Shown here: one piece after another, positions 1 through 5,531 of the stretch
Position numbering within the stretch: position 1 is the stretch's first letter
How the letters are laid out: every line of letters begins with the position of its first letter
From: Christensenellaceae bacterium
GTDB lineage: Bacteria > Bacillota > Clostridia > Christensenellales > Borkfalkiaceae
DNA: 5,531 bases
Assembly: GCA_948482865.1 (NCBI GenBank)
Contig: CAOMHR010000111.1
Span: 1 to 5,531 of the forward strand
Direction: 5' to 3'
Made by a program: the position numbers and the translations under genes
Notes under the pieces: generated by a model
Told to the model about the DNA's origin: nothing
What the model saw: the letters and a program-made list of their open reading frames with translations, nothing else
The model's database searches: none

Positions 1-2
1 TG

Positions 3-815
3 TGCGTAGGCGTATGTCTTGCCTGGTTTTCCGCAAATAAAAAGGTGGACGCGGGCGGCTTCAATTCATACGCCAAAGGCGTAAATATAGCCAAGTTCCA
101 AATAACCGCGTACCAGCTCGAAGCCGTTGAGGGTAGCGATACCGGGTACAAAAAGGGGGAAGAGCTTTCGCCCTCCCAAATGAAGGTTTACGGCGGGCTT
201 AACGGCGGCACTACCGCCGTGCTGTTGCGCATAGAGTACGCGTTCAAGCAGGAGCTGGGCAAAAATTACGAAATACACGCAACCTGCAAAAACGACGAGC
301 GTTCGATTACAAAGGTGGCTGGCGAGGATAAATTCGACTGCTATCTTTCCGATGCGGTAACCTTTTACAGGGCTTCCGAAGCTGGCGGAGCCGTTTCCGC
401 GGGCGAAGCTTTCGGCTTTTTTAAGACCTCGGGGCTTACGGAAACCAAGTCGAAAAATTTAAAGATAAATACAGCCGCCATTACCGACGGCGGGAGCTCG
501 GGCGCGGACGATACGGGCGCGGTAGAGCCTGAAAAGAGTGTTTCCGCCGTTGACTTTATCTACGACGGGGTTTCTATAAGCGATACGCAGTCGGAGGAGG
601 GCGGTATCAAAATAGGCGACTTTATCGTCGGCGGTCAGCTTTACAAAGCTTCGCAGACGAGCGTGTATTTCGACAAGATTTCAACAACGTTGAAAATCGC
701 CTACGTAAGGCTTGTCGCAACCGACGGGGATAAGCGGACAATGCGCGTAACAGCGGACAATATCGCTCAGGTGCTTGCTACAAGAAGCGACCTTGTGGAA
801 AAACTTTCCTTTTAA
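3..815 (+). CDS. Secreted/surface protein of unknown function, 5' end cut by window edge
   Basis: The reading frame is open from the left edge (first whole codon at position 3) to TAA at 813-815, giving 270 visible residues; the true start lies upstream, so the GTG at 45 is probably internal. The first visible residues (CVGVCLAWFSANKK) are hydrophobic up to about residue 9 and then turn polar, as at the end of a signal peptide or membrane anchor. The AWFSANKK junction resembles the AYFSD-type ends of SipW-processed TasA/camelysin-like signal peptides; that is an inference. The remainder is hydrophilic, rich in Gly, Ala, Ser, Asp and Lys, with no further membrane segment. Two cysteines (visible residues 95 and 113) could form a disulfide. 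A Gly/Ser/Asp-rich stretch at about 160-177 looks like a linker between an N-terminal part and a C-terminal part of about 95 residues. I do not recognise a catalytic motif or family. Glu codons are 9 GAG to 8 GAA, unlike the downstream pst genes. A terminator follows, so it is probably a separate transcription unit. Confidence 0.75.
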   Translation, partial: CVGVCLAWFSANKKVDAGGFNSYAKGVNIAKFQITAYQLEAVEGSDTGYKKGEELSPSQMKVYGGLNGGTTAVLLRIEYAFKQELGKNYEIHATCKNDERSITKVAGEDKFDCYLSDAVTFYRASEAGGAVSAGEAFGFFKTSGLTETKSKNLKINTAAITDGGSSGADDTGAVEPEKSVSAVDFIYDGVSISDTQSEEGGIKIGDFIVGGQLYKASQTSVYFDKISTTLKIAYVRLVATDGDKRTMRVTADNIAQVLATRSDLVEKLSF

Positions 816-917
816 AATTAAAATATAAGCGTGATAAAAGGGCTTCGCCTAAATGCGCAATTTCCATAGGGATTAAAAAACAAAAATTTTATAAGAGTTG
901 CACTTTCAAGCGAGGAC

Positions 918-956
918 AAAAGAACAGGATTTCAAATCGAAGTCCTGTTTCTTTTT
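918..956 (+). terminator. Rho-independent terminator between the secreted protein gene and pstS
   Basis: AACAGGATTT (923-932) pairs with AAGTCCTGTT (940-949) over 10 bp with one G-U pair and a 7-base loop. The stem can be lengthened by AAAAG (918-922) against the following T/C tract with a one-base bulge. A T-rich run (TCTTTTT, 950-956) follows directly, as expected for an intrinsic terminator on the plus strand. It lies about 100 bases after the upstream stop codon and about 30 bases before the proposed pstS promoter, so it most simply ends the upstream transcript. If a promoter lies before 918, it could instead act in the pstS leader. Confidence 0.75.
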
Positions 957-985
957 ACATATTTATTGCAACTGACTGACTAACT

Positions 986-1013
986 TTGTTACTTCTTCTT
1001 GCTATTCTATACT
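986..1013 (+). promoter_or_regulatory. Candidate sigma-A-type promoter of the pst operon
   Basis: TTGTTA at 986-991 (4 of 6 matches to TTGACA) and TATACT at 1008-1013 (5 of 6 matches to TATAAT) are separated by 16 bases, placing a start of transcription near 1020 and leaving a leader of about 35 bases before the pstS ATG. It sits just after the terminator, where a pst operon promoter would be expected. An overlapping alternative -10 is TATTCT at 1003-1008. The preceding bases (965-985) include ATTGCAA and three ACTG/ACTA tetramers that could belong to a regulator site, but they do not give a clean 11-bp Pho box. Confidence 0.5.
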
Positions 1014-1039
1014 TGTCAAGCGACAGAAATAAAAAATTC

Positions 1040-1045
1040 AAGGAG
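1040..1045 (+). promoter_or_regulatory. Ribosome binding site fixing the pstS start
   Basis: AAGGAG at 1040-1045 lies 10 bases before the ATG at 1056. It decides the start: the in-frame TTG at 999 overlaps the promoter region, has no such site, and would add 19 polar residues ahead of an otherwise well-formed lipoprotein signal peptide. Confidence 0.85.
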
Positions 1046-1055
1046 AAACAAAAAA

Positions 1056-1856
1056 ATGAAAAAACTGACAAAAATTTTGATGAGTGCATTGCGCATAGCT
1101 GCAATCGGTAGCTCTATGGTTGCGCTCGGCGGTTGCGGTAGTAAAAAGGAAAGCATTACCGTTTCGGGTTCGTCTTCCGTTACACCCATAATGGAAAAAC
1201 TTGCGGCGGAATACGAAAAGACGCACGACGTAAGAATTACGGTAAATATGTCTTCGTCCGGCGCGGGTATAAGCGATACGCAAAAAGGCTTAAACGATTT
1301 CGGTATGTCTTCGCGTGAATTGAAGTCGAGCGAAACGGGCGTTATCGGTACAACTCTTTGTATGGACGGAATCGCCCTTATCGTCAATAAAGACTGTTCT
1401 GTTACGGACGTTAGCAAAACCGACGTGAAAGCACTCTATGAAAGCGGTACTGCAATTCCCGACACTACGATAACGGCGGCAATCGGCAGAGATGCGTCAA
1501 GCGGAACGCGCACGGCGTTCGACGAGCTTTTGAAAATCGAAAACGGTTACGCTACGAGCGTTGCCACGCTTGCCGAAACGGGTAACGTAATCGAAGCGAT
1601 ACAAGGCTCGACAAACAGCATAGGCTACATATCTTACGGCAGTCTGAAAAGTACGGTTAAAGCGGTAAGTTTAGACGGTGTTGCTTGCACGGTGGAAAAC
1701 ATTATGAATAACACCTATGCTCTGCAACGTCCGTTCGTTATCGTACTCAAAGAAAACGGAACGCTGTCGGCGGCGGCACAAGGCTTTTACGACTATATTA
1801 TGAGTGCGGAAGCTCAAACGGTTATAACGGGCGCGGGTTATATTTCGGTAAAGTGA
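1056..1856 (+). CDS. pstS: PstS, phosphate-binding lipoprotein of the Pst ABC transporter
   Basis: The product (266 residues) captures inorganic phosphate outside the membrane and hands it to the permease. Residues 1-27 form a lipoprotein signal peptide: basic MKKLTK, a hydrophobic stretch, and lipobox LGGC with Cys27 as the lipid-modified residue. An Arg at 13 inside the hydrophobic stretch is unusual. Phosphate-binding elements typical of the family are visible: SGSSSVTP (37-44), SSSGAG (66-71), DFGMSSR (81-87), RDASSGTRTAF (145-155) and GYISYG (190-195). The length suits the smaller Gram-positive PstS forms. Between residues 124 and 145 the usual segment with an Asn-Trp pair is shortened and has no Trp. 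The start is set by AAGGAG 10 bases upstream. It is first in the operon; the stop is one base before the permease start. Glu codons are nearly all GAA. Phosphate-limitation control is expected from family and context, not proven by a clear site here. Confidence 0.95.
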   Translation: MKKLTKILMSALRIAAIGSSMVALGGCGSKKESITVSGSSSVTPIMEKLAAEYEKTHDVRITVNMSSSGAGISDTQKGLNDFGMSSRELKSSETGVIGTTLCMDGIALIVNKDCSVTDVSKTDVKALYESGTAIPDTTITAAIGRDASSGTRTAFDELLKIENGYATSVATLAETGNVIEAIQGSTNSIGYISYGSLKSTVKAVSLDGVACTVENIMNNTYALQRPFVIVLKENGTLSAAAQGFYDYIMSAEAQTVITGAGYISVK

Positions 1857-1857
1857 T

Positions 1858-3639
1858 ATGACTACGCTAACAAAGATAAAAACGGCAAAGTTTTTTTCAA
1901 AGGAAAATATCGCAAAGGCAATATTTATAGCCCTTGCGGCATTTTCCATTCTTGCCGTGTTTACGATTATCGGTTATTTGCTTTATGCAAGCATACCCGC
2001 TTTTCGTGATATAGGTTTTTTCAAGTTTATTTTCGGCTCTGAATGGTCGGCAAAATCGGAAACTTTCGGGATATGGCGAATGATTGTCGGCACGTTCTTT
2101 CTTACCGTATGCGCCGTACTGCTCGGCGGTACGCTTGCTGTATTTACGGCGATTTGGCTTGTATTTTATTGCCCTAAACGACTGAAAAAGATATATACGC
2201 AGATAGTAAATTTGCTTGCGGGTATTCCGTCTATCGTGTACGGTCTGTTCGGGTATAAATTTTTAATGCCGCTACTCGTCGATATATTCCACCCGAATAA
2301 TGCGGGTTTCGGACTTTTGGCGTGTACGCTTATTCTCTCGGTTATGATATTACCGACAATAACTTCCATAACCAAAAACAGTTTGGAAGCAGTACCCATG
2401 CACTACTACGAAGGCGCGCTTGCGCTCGGCTGTTCAAAAAATCAAGCGGTATGGAAAGTTTTGCTGCCCGCCGCAAAGAGCGGAATTATATCGGCAATCA
2501 TACTCGGCATAGGTCGGGCAATCGGCGAAACAATGGCTGTTCAGATGATAGTGGGTAACGGTTCGGGTTATCCGTTCGGTGCGTTCGTGCCGTTTACCAC
2601 GCTCACAAGCAATATCGTACAGAATTGGGGTTATGCAACGCCGTCCGAACAGTCTGCGCTTATTGCCGACGGGTTCGTATTGCTTATCTTTATACTCATA
2701 CTTAATCTTTGCCTTATGGCTGTAAAAAAGGACAGCAAGGGCGGCAATAAATTCTTCTCTCGTAGATTGAGAGAAAGCGATCAGAAAGATACGTTAAAAA
2801 GCTATCGTCGCACGGGTAGCGCTTGCGATGCGCTATGGATAGTTTCTTGGGTTATTTCTTTGCTGGTTGCGTTCGTTCTCGCATTTATCGTAATATTCGT
2901 TTTCGTAAAAGGCTTTCCGCATTTGAGTATTGATTTTATGTTCGGGGAAAGCGGTAACGCACACACGACGCTTGCGCCCGCTTTTGTATCAACTACAATG
3001 CTTATAGGTCTTGCGCTGTTGCTTGCTTTGCCGCTCGGTGTAGGCGCGGCAATCTTTTTGAACGAGTATGCAAAGAAAGGAAGCATTTTCGTTAAAGTGA
3101 TACGCCTGTTCGTCGATACGCTTGCCGGTATTCCGTCGATAATATTCGGGCTGTTCGGAATGGTATTCTTTGTAATCGGTATGAATATGGGCTATTCTCT
3201 ATGGGCGGGCGGTATTACTTTGGCTCTTATCATTTTGCCTACGATTATACGCAGCACCGAACAAAGTTTATCGGAAGTTCCCGACAGTATGCGTGAAGCA
3301 AGTTACGCTCTCGGCGCGGGAAAACTGCGGACGATTTTCGTCGTCGTTCTGCCGCAGGCAATTACGGGAATTATAACGTCGATTATTCTTTCAATCGGAA
3401 GAATTGTAAACGAAAGCGCGGCTCTCATATTTACGGTAGGCTCGGCATCTACTTTTATTCCGCAAGGTTACGGTGATAGCGCGGCAAGTTTCGCCGTTCT
3501 CGTATGGAAGTTTATGAGTAACGGCTTGCAAGTAAACGAAGCCTACGCTACGGCAAGCATATTGCTTATATTCGTCATCATACTTAACTTACTCGTTTCA
3601 CTTGTGGAATGGTTATTTAATCGGAGAAAAAAGATATGA
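1858..3639 (+). CDS. pstC-pstA: Fused PstC-PstA phosphate ABC transporter permease
   Basis: One uninterrupted frame of 593 codons holds two complete permease domains that are normally separate proteins of about 280-300 residues. The N-terminal half (about 1-290) is PstC-like: membrane segments near 21-45, 73-101, 112-140, 150-170, 205-230 and 268-290, an EAA loop (YYEGALALG, then VLLP, about 183-204) and the PstC-type GRAIGETMA (219-227). A basic, polar linker at about 291-325 has no membrane segment. The C-terminal half (about 326-593) is PstA-like, with six more segments and a second EAA loop (MREASYALG, then VVLPQA, 478-501). Both halves carry a near-identical LAGIPSI segment (120-126 and 422-428). 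Both PstC's C-terminus and PstA's N-terminus are expected inside the cell, so the fusion needs no extra helix. The ATG starts one base after the pstS stop with only a weak binding site, suggesting translational coupling. In the PstA half, the expected GET-like motif reads NES (518-520). Confidence 0.93.
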   Translation: MTTLTKIKTAKFFSKENIAKAIFIALAAFSILAVFTIIGYLLYASIPAFRDIGFFKFIFGSEWSAKSETFGIWRMIVGTFFLTVCAVLLGGTLAVFTAIWLVFYCPKRLKKIYTQIVNLLAGIPSIVYGLFGYKFLMPLLVDIFHPNNAGFGLLACTLILSVMILPTITSITKNSLEAVPMHYYEGALALGCSKNQAVWKVLLPAAKSGIISAIILGIGRAIGETMAVQMIVGNGSGYPFGAFVPFTTLTSNIVQNWGYATPSEQSALIADGFVLLIFILILNLCLMAVKKDSKGGNKFFSRRLRESDQKDTLKSYRRTGSACDALWIVSWVISLLVAFVLAFIVIFVFVKGFPHLSIDFMFGESGNAHTTLAPAFVSTTMLIGLALLLALPLGVGAAIFLNEYAKKGSIFVKVIRLFVDTLAGIPSIIFGLFGMVFFVIGMNMGYSLWAGGITLALIILPTIIRSTEQSLSEVPDSMREASYALGAGKLRTIFVVVLPQAITGIITSIILSIGRIVNESAALIFTVGSASTFIPQGYGDSAASFAVLVWKFMSNGLQVNEAYATASILLIFVIILNLLVSLVEWLFNRRKKI

Positions 3640-4427
3640 AAAAACACATTATAGAGCAATTTGATTTGAGCGGCGATATTGCCGTTTCGGTCAAGGAAAT
3701 GAATTTATACTACGGCTCGTTTCACGCGTTAAAAAGCATTTATATGGATTTTCCGAAAAATAAACTCACTGCTTTAATCGGTCCGAGCGGTTGCGGTAAA
3801 TCCACGCTCATAAAATCGCTTAATAGAATGAACGATTTAATCGAAGGCTGTAAAATCACGGGCGAAATCAAAATCGGCGATACGGATATTTATTCCCGCA
3901 AGACCGATTTATCCCGTCTTCGCAAAAACGTGGGTATGGTATTCCAACGCCCCAACCCGCTTGCTATGAGCGTTTACGATAATATCGCATACGGACCGCG
4001 CACGTTCGGAATACGCTCTAAAAGCGAATTGGACGGGATAGTCGAAAGCTCGCTCAAAGGCGCGGCTATGTGGGACGAAGTAAAAGATAGGTTGAATAAA
4101 TCCGCTCTCGGTCTTTCGGGCGGTCAACAGCAAAGGCTCTGTATTGCCCGTGCGCTGTCCGTTGAGCCGCAAATTCTTTTAATGGACGAGCCGACGAGTG
4201 CGCTCGATCCCATTTCTACCGGAAAAATAGAAGAACTCTGTCTTGAACTCAAAAAGAATATGACTATTATTATGGTAACGCACAATATGCAGCAGGCGTT
4301 CAGAATAGCCGACTATACGGCGTACTTCCTTTTGGGCGAAATGATTGAAATGGACGAAACGAAAAAGTTGTTTGCTCATCCGCAGAACAAAAAAACAGAC
4401 GATTATATCAACGGCAGATTTGGTTGA
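3636..4427 (+). CDS. pstB: PstB, ATPase subunit of the phosphate ABC transporter
   Basis: This cytoplasmic ATPase (263 residues) drives phosphate import through PstCA. All nucleotide-binding elements are present: Walker A GPSGCGKST (49-57), Q-loop Gln104 in MVFQRPNPLAMSVYDNI, signature LSGGQQQR (160-167), Walker B ILLMDEP (180-186) with catalytic Glu185, D-loop SALD (188-191) and switch His216 in VTHNMQQA. The FQRPNP and LNRMNDL stretches and the length are typical of PstB rather than of general ABC ATPases. The N-terminal 15 residues are a short extension before the core fold. Its ATG overlaps the pstCA stop (ATGA, 3636-3639), and GGAG at 3623-3626 lies 9 bases upstream, so it is both coupled and independently primed. 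No hairpin terminator follows it. Nothing appears damaged. Confidence 0.97.
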   Translation: MKKHIIEQFDLSGDIAVSVKEMNLYYGSFHALKSIYMDFPKNKLTALIGPSGCGKSTLIKSLNRMNDLIEGCKITGEIKIGDTDIYSRKTDLSRLRKNVGMVFQRPNPLAMSVYDNIAYGPRTFGIRSKSELDGIVESSLKGAAMWDEVKDRLNKSALGLSGGQQQRLCIARALSVEPQILLMDEPTSALDPISTGKIEELCLELKKNMTIIMVTHNMQQAFRIADYTAYFLLGEMIEMDETKKLFAHPQNKKTDDYINGRFG

Positions 4428-4428
4428 T

Positions 4429-4446
4429 ATTACAATTTTATTACAA
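4429..4446 (+). repeat. Direct repeat ATTACAA x2 with 11-bp period, candidate Pho box
   Basis: ATTACAA occurs at 4429-4435 and again at 4440-4446, exactly 11 bp apart, just after the pstB stop and upstream of the regulator's promoter. OmpR-family regulators bind tandem half-sites of one helical turn. The Bacillus PhoP half-site is TT(A/C/T)A(C/T)A repeated about every 11 bp, and ATTACA matches it at 5 of 6 positions in both copies. The copies lie 42 and 53 bases upstream of the -10 box, which suits an activator placed above a weak -35. Binding by the adjacent regulator is inferred; the repeat itself is seen. Further copies at 11-bp steps downstream are poor. Confidence 0.45.
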
Positions 4447-4464
4447 GCGGCATATTCTCAACAC

Positions 4465-4493
4465 TTTATTTATCAAACAAAAAATGATATAAT
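4465..4493 (+). promoter_or_regulatory. Internal promoter of the two-component regulator genes
   Basis: TATAAT at 4488-4493 is a perfect -10 box. The best -35 at 17-bp spacing is TTTATT (4465-4470), only 3 of 6 matches, so the promoter probably needs an activator or has low basal activity. Transcription would start near 4500, leaving almost no leader before the binding site and the ATG at 4511. It would let the regulator and sensor be transcribed separately from the pst operon. Confidence 0.6.
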
Positions 4494-4499
4494 TAAAGC

Positions 4500-4507
4500 A
4501 AGGTGAT
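4500..4507 (+). promoter_or_regulatory. Ribosome binding site of the response regulator
   Basis: AAGGTGAT at 4500-4507 is an almost full anti-Shine-Dalgarno match (AAGGAGGT-like with one change) ending 3 bases before the ATG at 4511. It supports that start, from which the receiver domain begins normally with its first beta strand. Confidence 0.7.
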
Positions 4508-4510
4508 ATT

Positions 4511-5152
4511 ATGAAAGGTACGGTTTTTATTTTAGAAGACGATACAAGCATTTGCGGACTAATCAAGGTCGCATTAGAGATGAACGGCTTGGATTTCAAG
4601 GCGTTTTCAACCTTGAAATCTTTTACCGCCGCACTTTTGGGCGAACAGCCGGACGTTGCATTGCTTGATATAATGTTACCCGACGGAAGCGGTTTAGACG
4701 CTCTGCGTTTTATCAAAGAGAAATTTCCTGCCGTAAGCTGTATTATGCTCTCCGCACTATCAAAGGAAGAAGATAAGGTAAACGGTTTGAATATGGGCGC
4801 GGACGATTATATAGCAAAGCCCTTTTCCGTATTGGAACTTACGGCAAGAGTAAACGCAAGATTGCGCGGGAAACAGCGACAAAGCGTTTTGTCGGTTGGT
4901 AATGTTACGCTGAACTCTGAAACTTTCGTCTGCGAAATCGACGGCAAAGAAGTATCGCTCAATCATAAGGAATTTGAACTATTACAATATTTTATGGAAA
5001 ATCACGGAAAAGTTTTATCCCGTGAAAAACTTTTATGCGAAGTTTGGGGGTATGACGTAGGCGAAACGCGAACGCTCGACAATCACGTTGCCCGTCTTCG
5101 CAAGCTCGGCGTAAAGATTGAAACGATATTCGGTGTGGGGTACAAATTATGA
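4511..5152 (+). CDS. phoB: OmpR-family response regulator, PhoB/PhoP-like
   Basis: This cytoplasmic transcription factor (213 residues) has an N-terminal receiver domain (about 3-117) and a C-terminal winged-helix DNA-binding domain (about 125-213). Receiver residues are intact: acidic pair Asp10-Asp11, phosphoacceptor Asp53 in LLDIMLPDGSG, switch Ser81 in MLSA, and Lys103 in AKPF. The effector has the expected HKEFELLQYF, SREKLLCEVWG and TRTLDNHVARLRKLG stretches. It is shorter than common PhoB/PhoP proteins (about 225-240): the segment between the recognition helix and the wing is about 7 residues shorter than in Bacillus PhoP, and the wing reads FGVGY where RGxGY is common. Its place after pstB and before a PhoR-like sensor makes phosphate control the likely role; the sequence alone shows only an OmpR-family regulator. 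It probably also reads from the pst operon, as no terminator is visible between them. Confidence 0.9.
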   Translation: MKGTVFILEDDTSICGLIKVALEMNGLDFKAFSTLKSFTAALLGEQPDVALLDIMLPDGSGLDALRFIKEKFPAVSCIMLSALSKEEDKVNGLNMGADDYIAKPFSVLELTARVNARLRGKQRQSVLSVGNVTLNSETFVCEIDGKEVSLNHKEFELLQYFMENHGKVLSREKLLCEVWGYDVGETRTLDNHVARLRKLGVKIETIFGVGYKL

Positions 5153-5531
5153 AATGGCGCATTTGGATTTTATCGCTTGGAATTACGTTTGCCTGTCTTT
5201 TTGTCTTTTCTTTTGCGGCAACGCAAGTTTATTATAAATCGTCCATAGACGACAGCAAAGAATATTTGCGCGTTTATATGAACAGCTTTGATGAAACTTT
5301 GAATTTGGACGATTTGAACGAACAAAACGCCGCCGCCTTTTCGGAAAAATTGAACGGCGCAAGGGTTACGTTTATGGACGCGCAGGGTAACGTACTTGCC
5401 GACAGTATTGCCGAAGACGATTTGGAAAACCATTCAGACAGATCGGAAATAAAAGACGCCATTTTCAACGAAGAAGGTTTTGCAGTGCGTGGCAGTTCTA
5501 CGCTTGGTAAAAATATGGTGTACTATTGCAA
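5149..5531 (+). CDS. phoR: PhoR-like sensor histidine kinase, N-terminal part (runs off the window)
   Basis: An open frame starts at ATG 5149, overlapping the regulator's stop by ATGA, and runs to the window edge without a stop (127 whole codons). GGGG at 5137-5140 is a plausible binding site. Residues about 4-24 (WIL...FSFAA) form a first membrane segment after a short basic start. The following region is outside the membrane and matches the sensor-domain pattern of PhoR-like kinases: ARVTFMDAQGNVLADS (71-86), then ENHSDRSEIKDAI (92-104) and a GFAV...GSSTLGKNMVYY stretch (about 109-125). The second membrane segment, HAMP/PAS, phosphoacceptor His and ATPase domain would lie beyond the window. 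Tight coupling with the regulator supports a cognate pair. The signal is inferred to be phosphate limitation from the neighbouring pst genes; kinase identity rests on context and the sensor-domain pattern because no catalytic residue is visible. Confidence 0.85.
   Translation, partial: MKWRIWILSLGITFACLFVFSFAATQVYYKSSIDDSKEYLRVYMNSFDETLNLDDLNEQNAAAFSEKLNGARVTFMDAQGNVLADSIAEDDLENHSDRSEIKDAIFNEEGFAVRGSSTLGKNMVYYC

Noticed and set aside
836..853. Small hairpin GGC-TTC-GCC after the first gene
   Set aside because: Only a 3-bp stem with no T-run following; the hairpin at 918-956 is far better as the terminator.
913..946. Alternative pairing AGGAC (913-917) with GTCCT (942-946) as an antiterminator
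   Set aside because: Only 5 bp against a 10-bp terminator stem, with no ligand-binding structure or leader peptide to support a switch.
999..1055. Upstream in-frame TTG start for pstS, adding 19 residues
   Set aside because: It lies within the proposed promoter, lacks a ribosome binding site, and would bury the lipoprotein signal peptide; the ATG at 1056 has AAGGAG at proper spacing.
1016..1417. Minus-strand open frame of 133 codons opposite pstS
   Set aside because: It lies entirely over the strongly conserved pstS coding sequence and its own leader, with no recognisable product; it is a shadow frame.
2700..2840. Possible sequencing error joining two genes pstC and pstA
   Set aside because: The frame and codon bias run smoothly through the linker and no start codon with a good binding site begins the second half, so a real fusion is the simpler reading.
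5170..5468. Minus-strand open frames over the sensor kinase gene
   Set aside because: The plus-strand frame from 5149 is coupled to the regulator by ATGA and encodes a recognisable membrane segment and sensor domain; the minus frames are shadows.

Overview
The window reads as a stretch of chromosome from an anaerobic Firmicute of the Clostridia type. The evidence is indirect: strong AAGGAG-type ribosome binding sites, a lipoprotein PstS with a short Gram-positive-style signal peptide, an OmpR-family regulator plus a PhoR-like sensor, and a first gene whose signal sequence resembles those of secreted clostridial/bacillar proteins. The genus cannot be fixed from this sequence alone.

Layout, all on the plus strand. 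(1) Positions 3-815 hold the 3' part of a secreted or surface protein of unknown function, cut by the left edge of the window. (2) Positions 816-1055 are non-coding: an intrinsic terminator at 918-956, then a sigma-A-like promoter at 986-1013 and a good ribosome binding site at 1040-1045. (3) Positions 1056-4427 form a tight phosphate-specific transport (Pst) operon: pstS (phosphate-binding lipoprotein), a single gene of 593 codons that fuses the two permease subunits PstC and PstA, and pstB (ATPase). Gene spacing is 1 base between pstS and pstCA, and a 4-base ATGA overlap between pstCA and pstB. (4) Positions 4428-4510 hold an internal promoter with a perfect TATAAT and, upstream of it, two copies of ATTACAA exactly 11 bp apart, which look like a Pho box. 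(5) Positions 4511-5152 encode a PhoB/PhoP-like response regulator, overlapping by ATGA with the start of a PhoR-like sensor kinase (5149 to the right edge) of which only the first 127 residues are visible.

Together this is a phosphate uptake module next to its likely two-component regulator: PstS captures phosphate outside the membrane, the fused PstCA forms the channel, PstB powers it, and the sensor/regulator pair probably controls transcription under phosphate limitation. No hairpin terminator is visible between pstB and the regulator, so read-through from the pst promoter plus a separate internal promoter is plausible. No phoU lies between pstB and the regulator.

The window is mostly a recognisable system. 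The parts most worth a second look are the PstC-PstA fusion, the 11-bp-periodic repeat in front of the regulator, the missing phoU, and the uncharacterised secreted protein at the left edge, whose codon use differs from the pst genes. I do not see evidence for a wholly new system.
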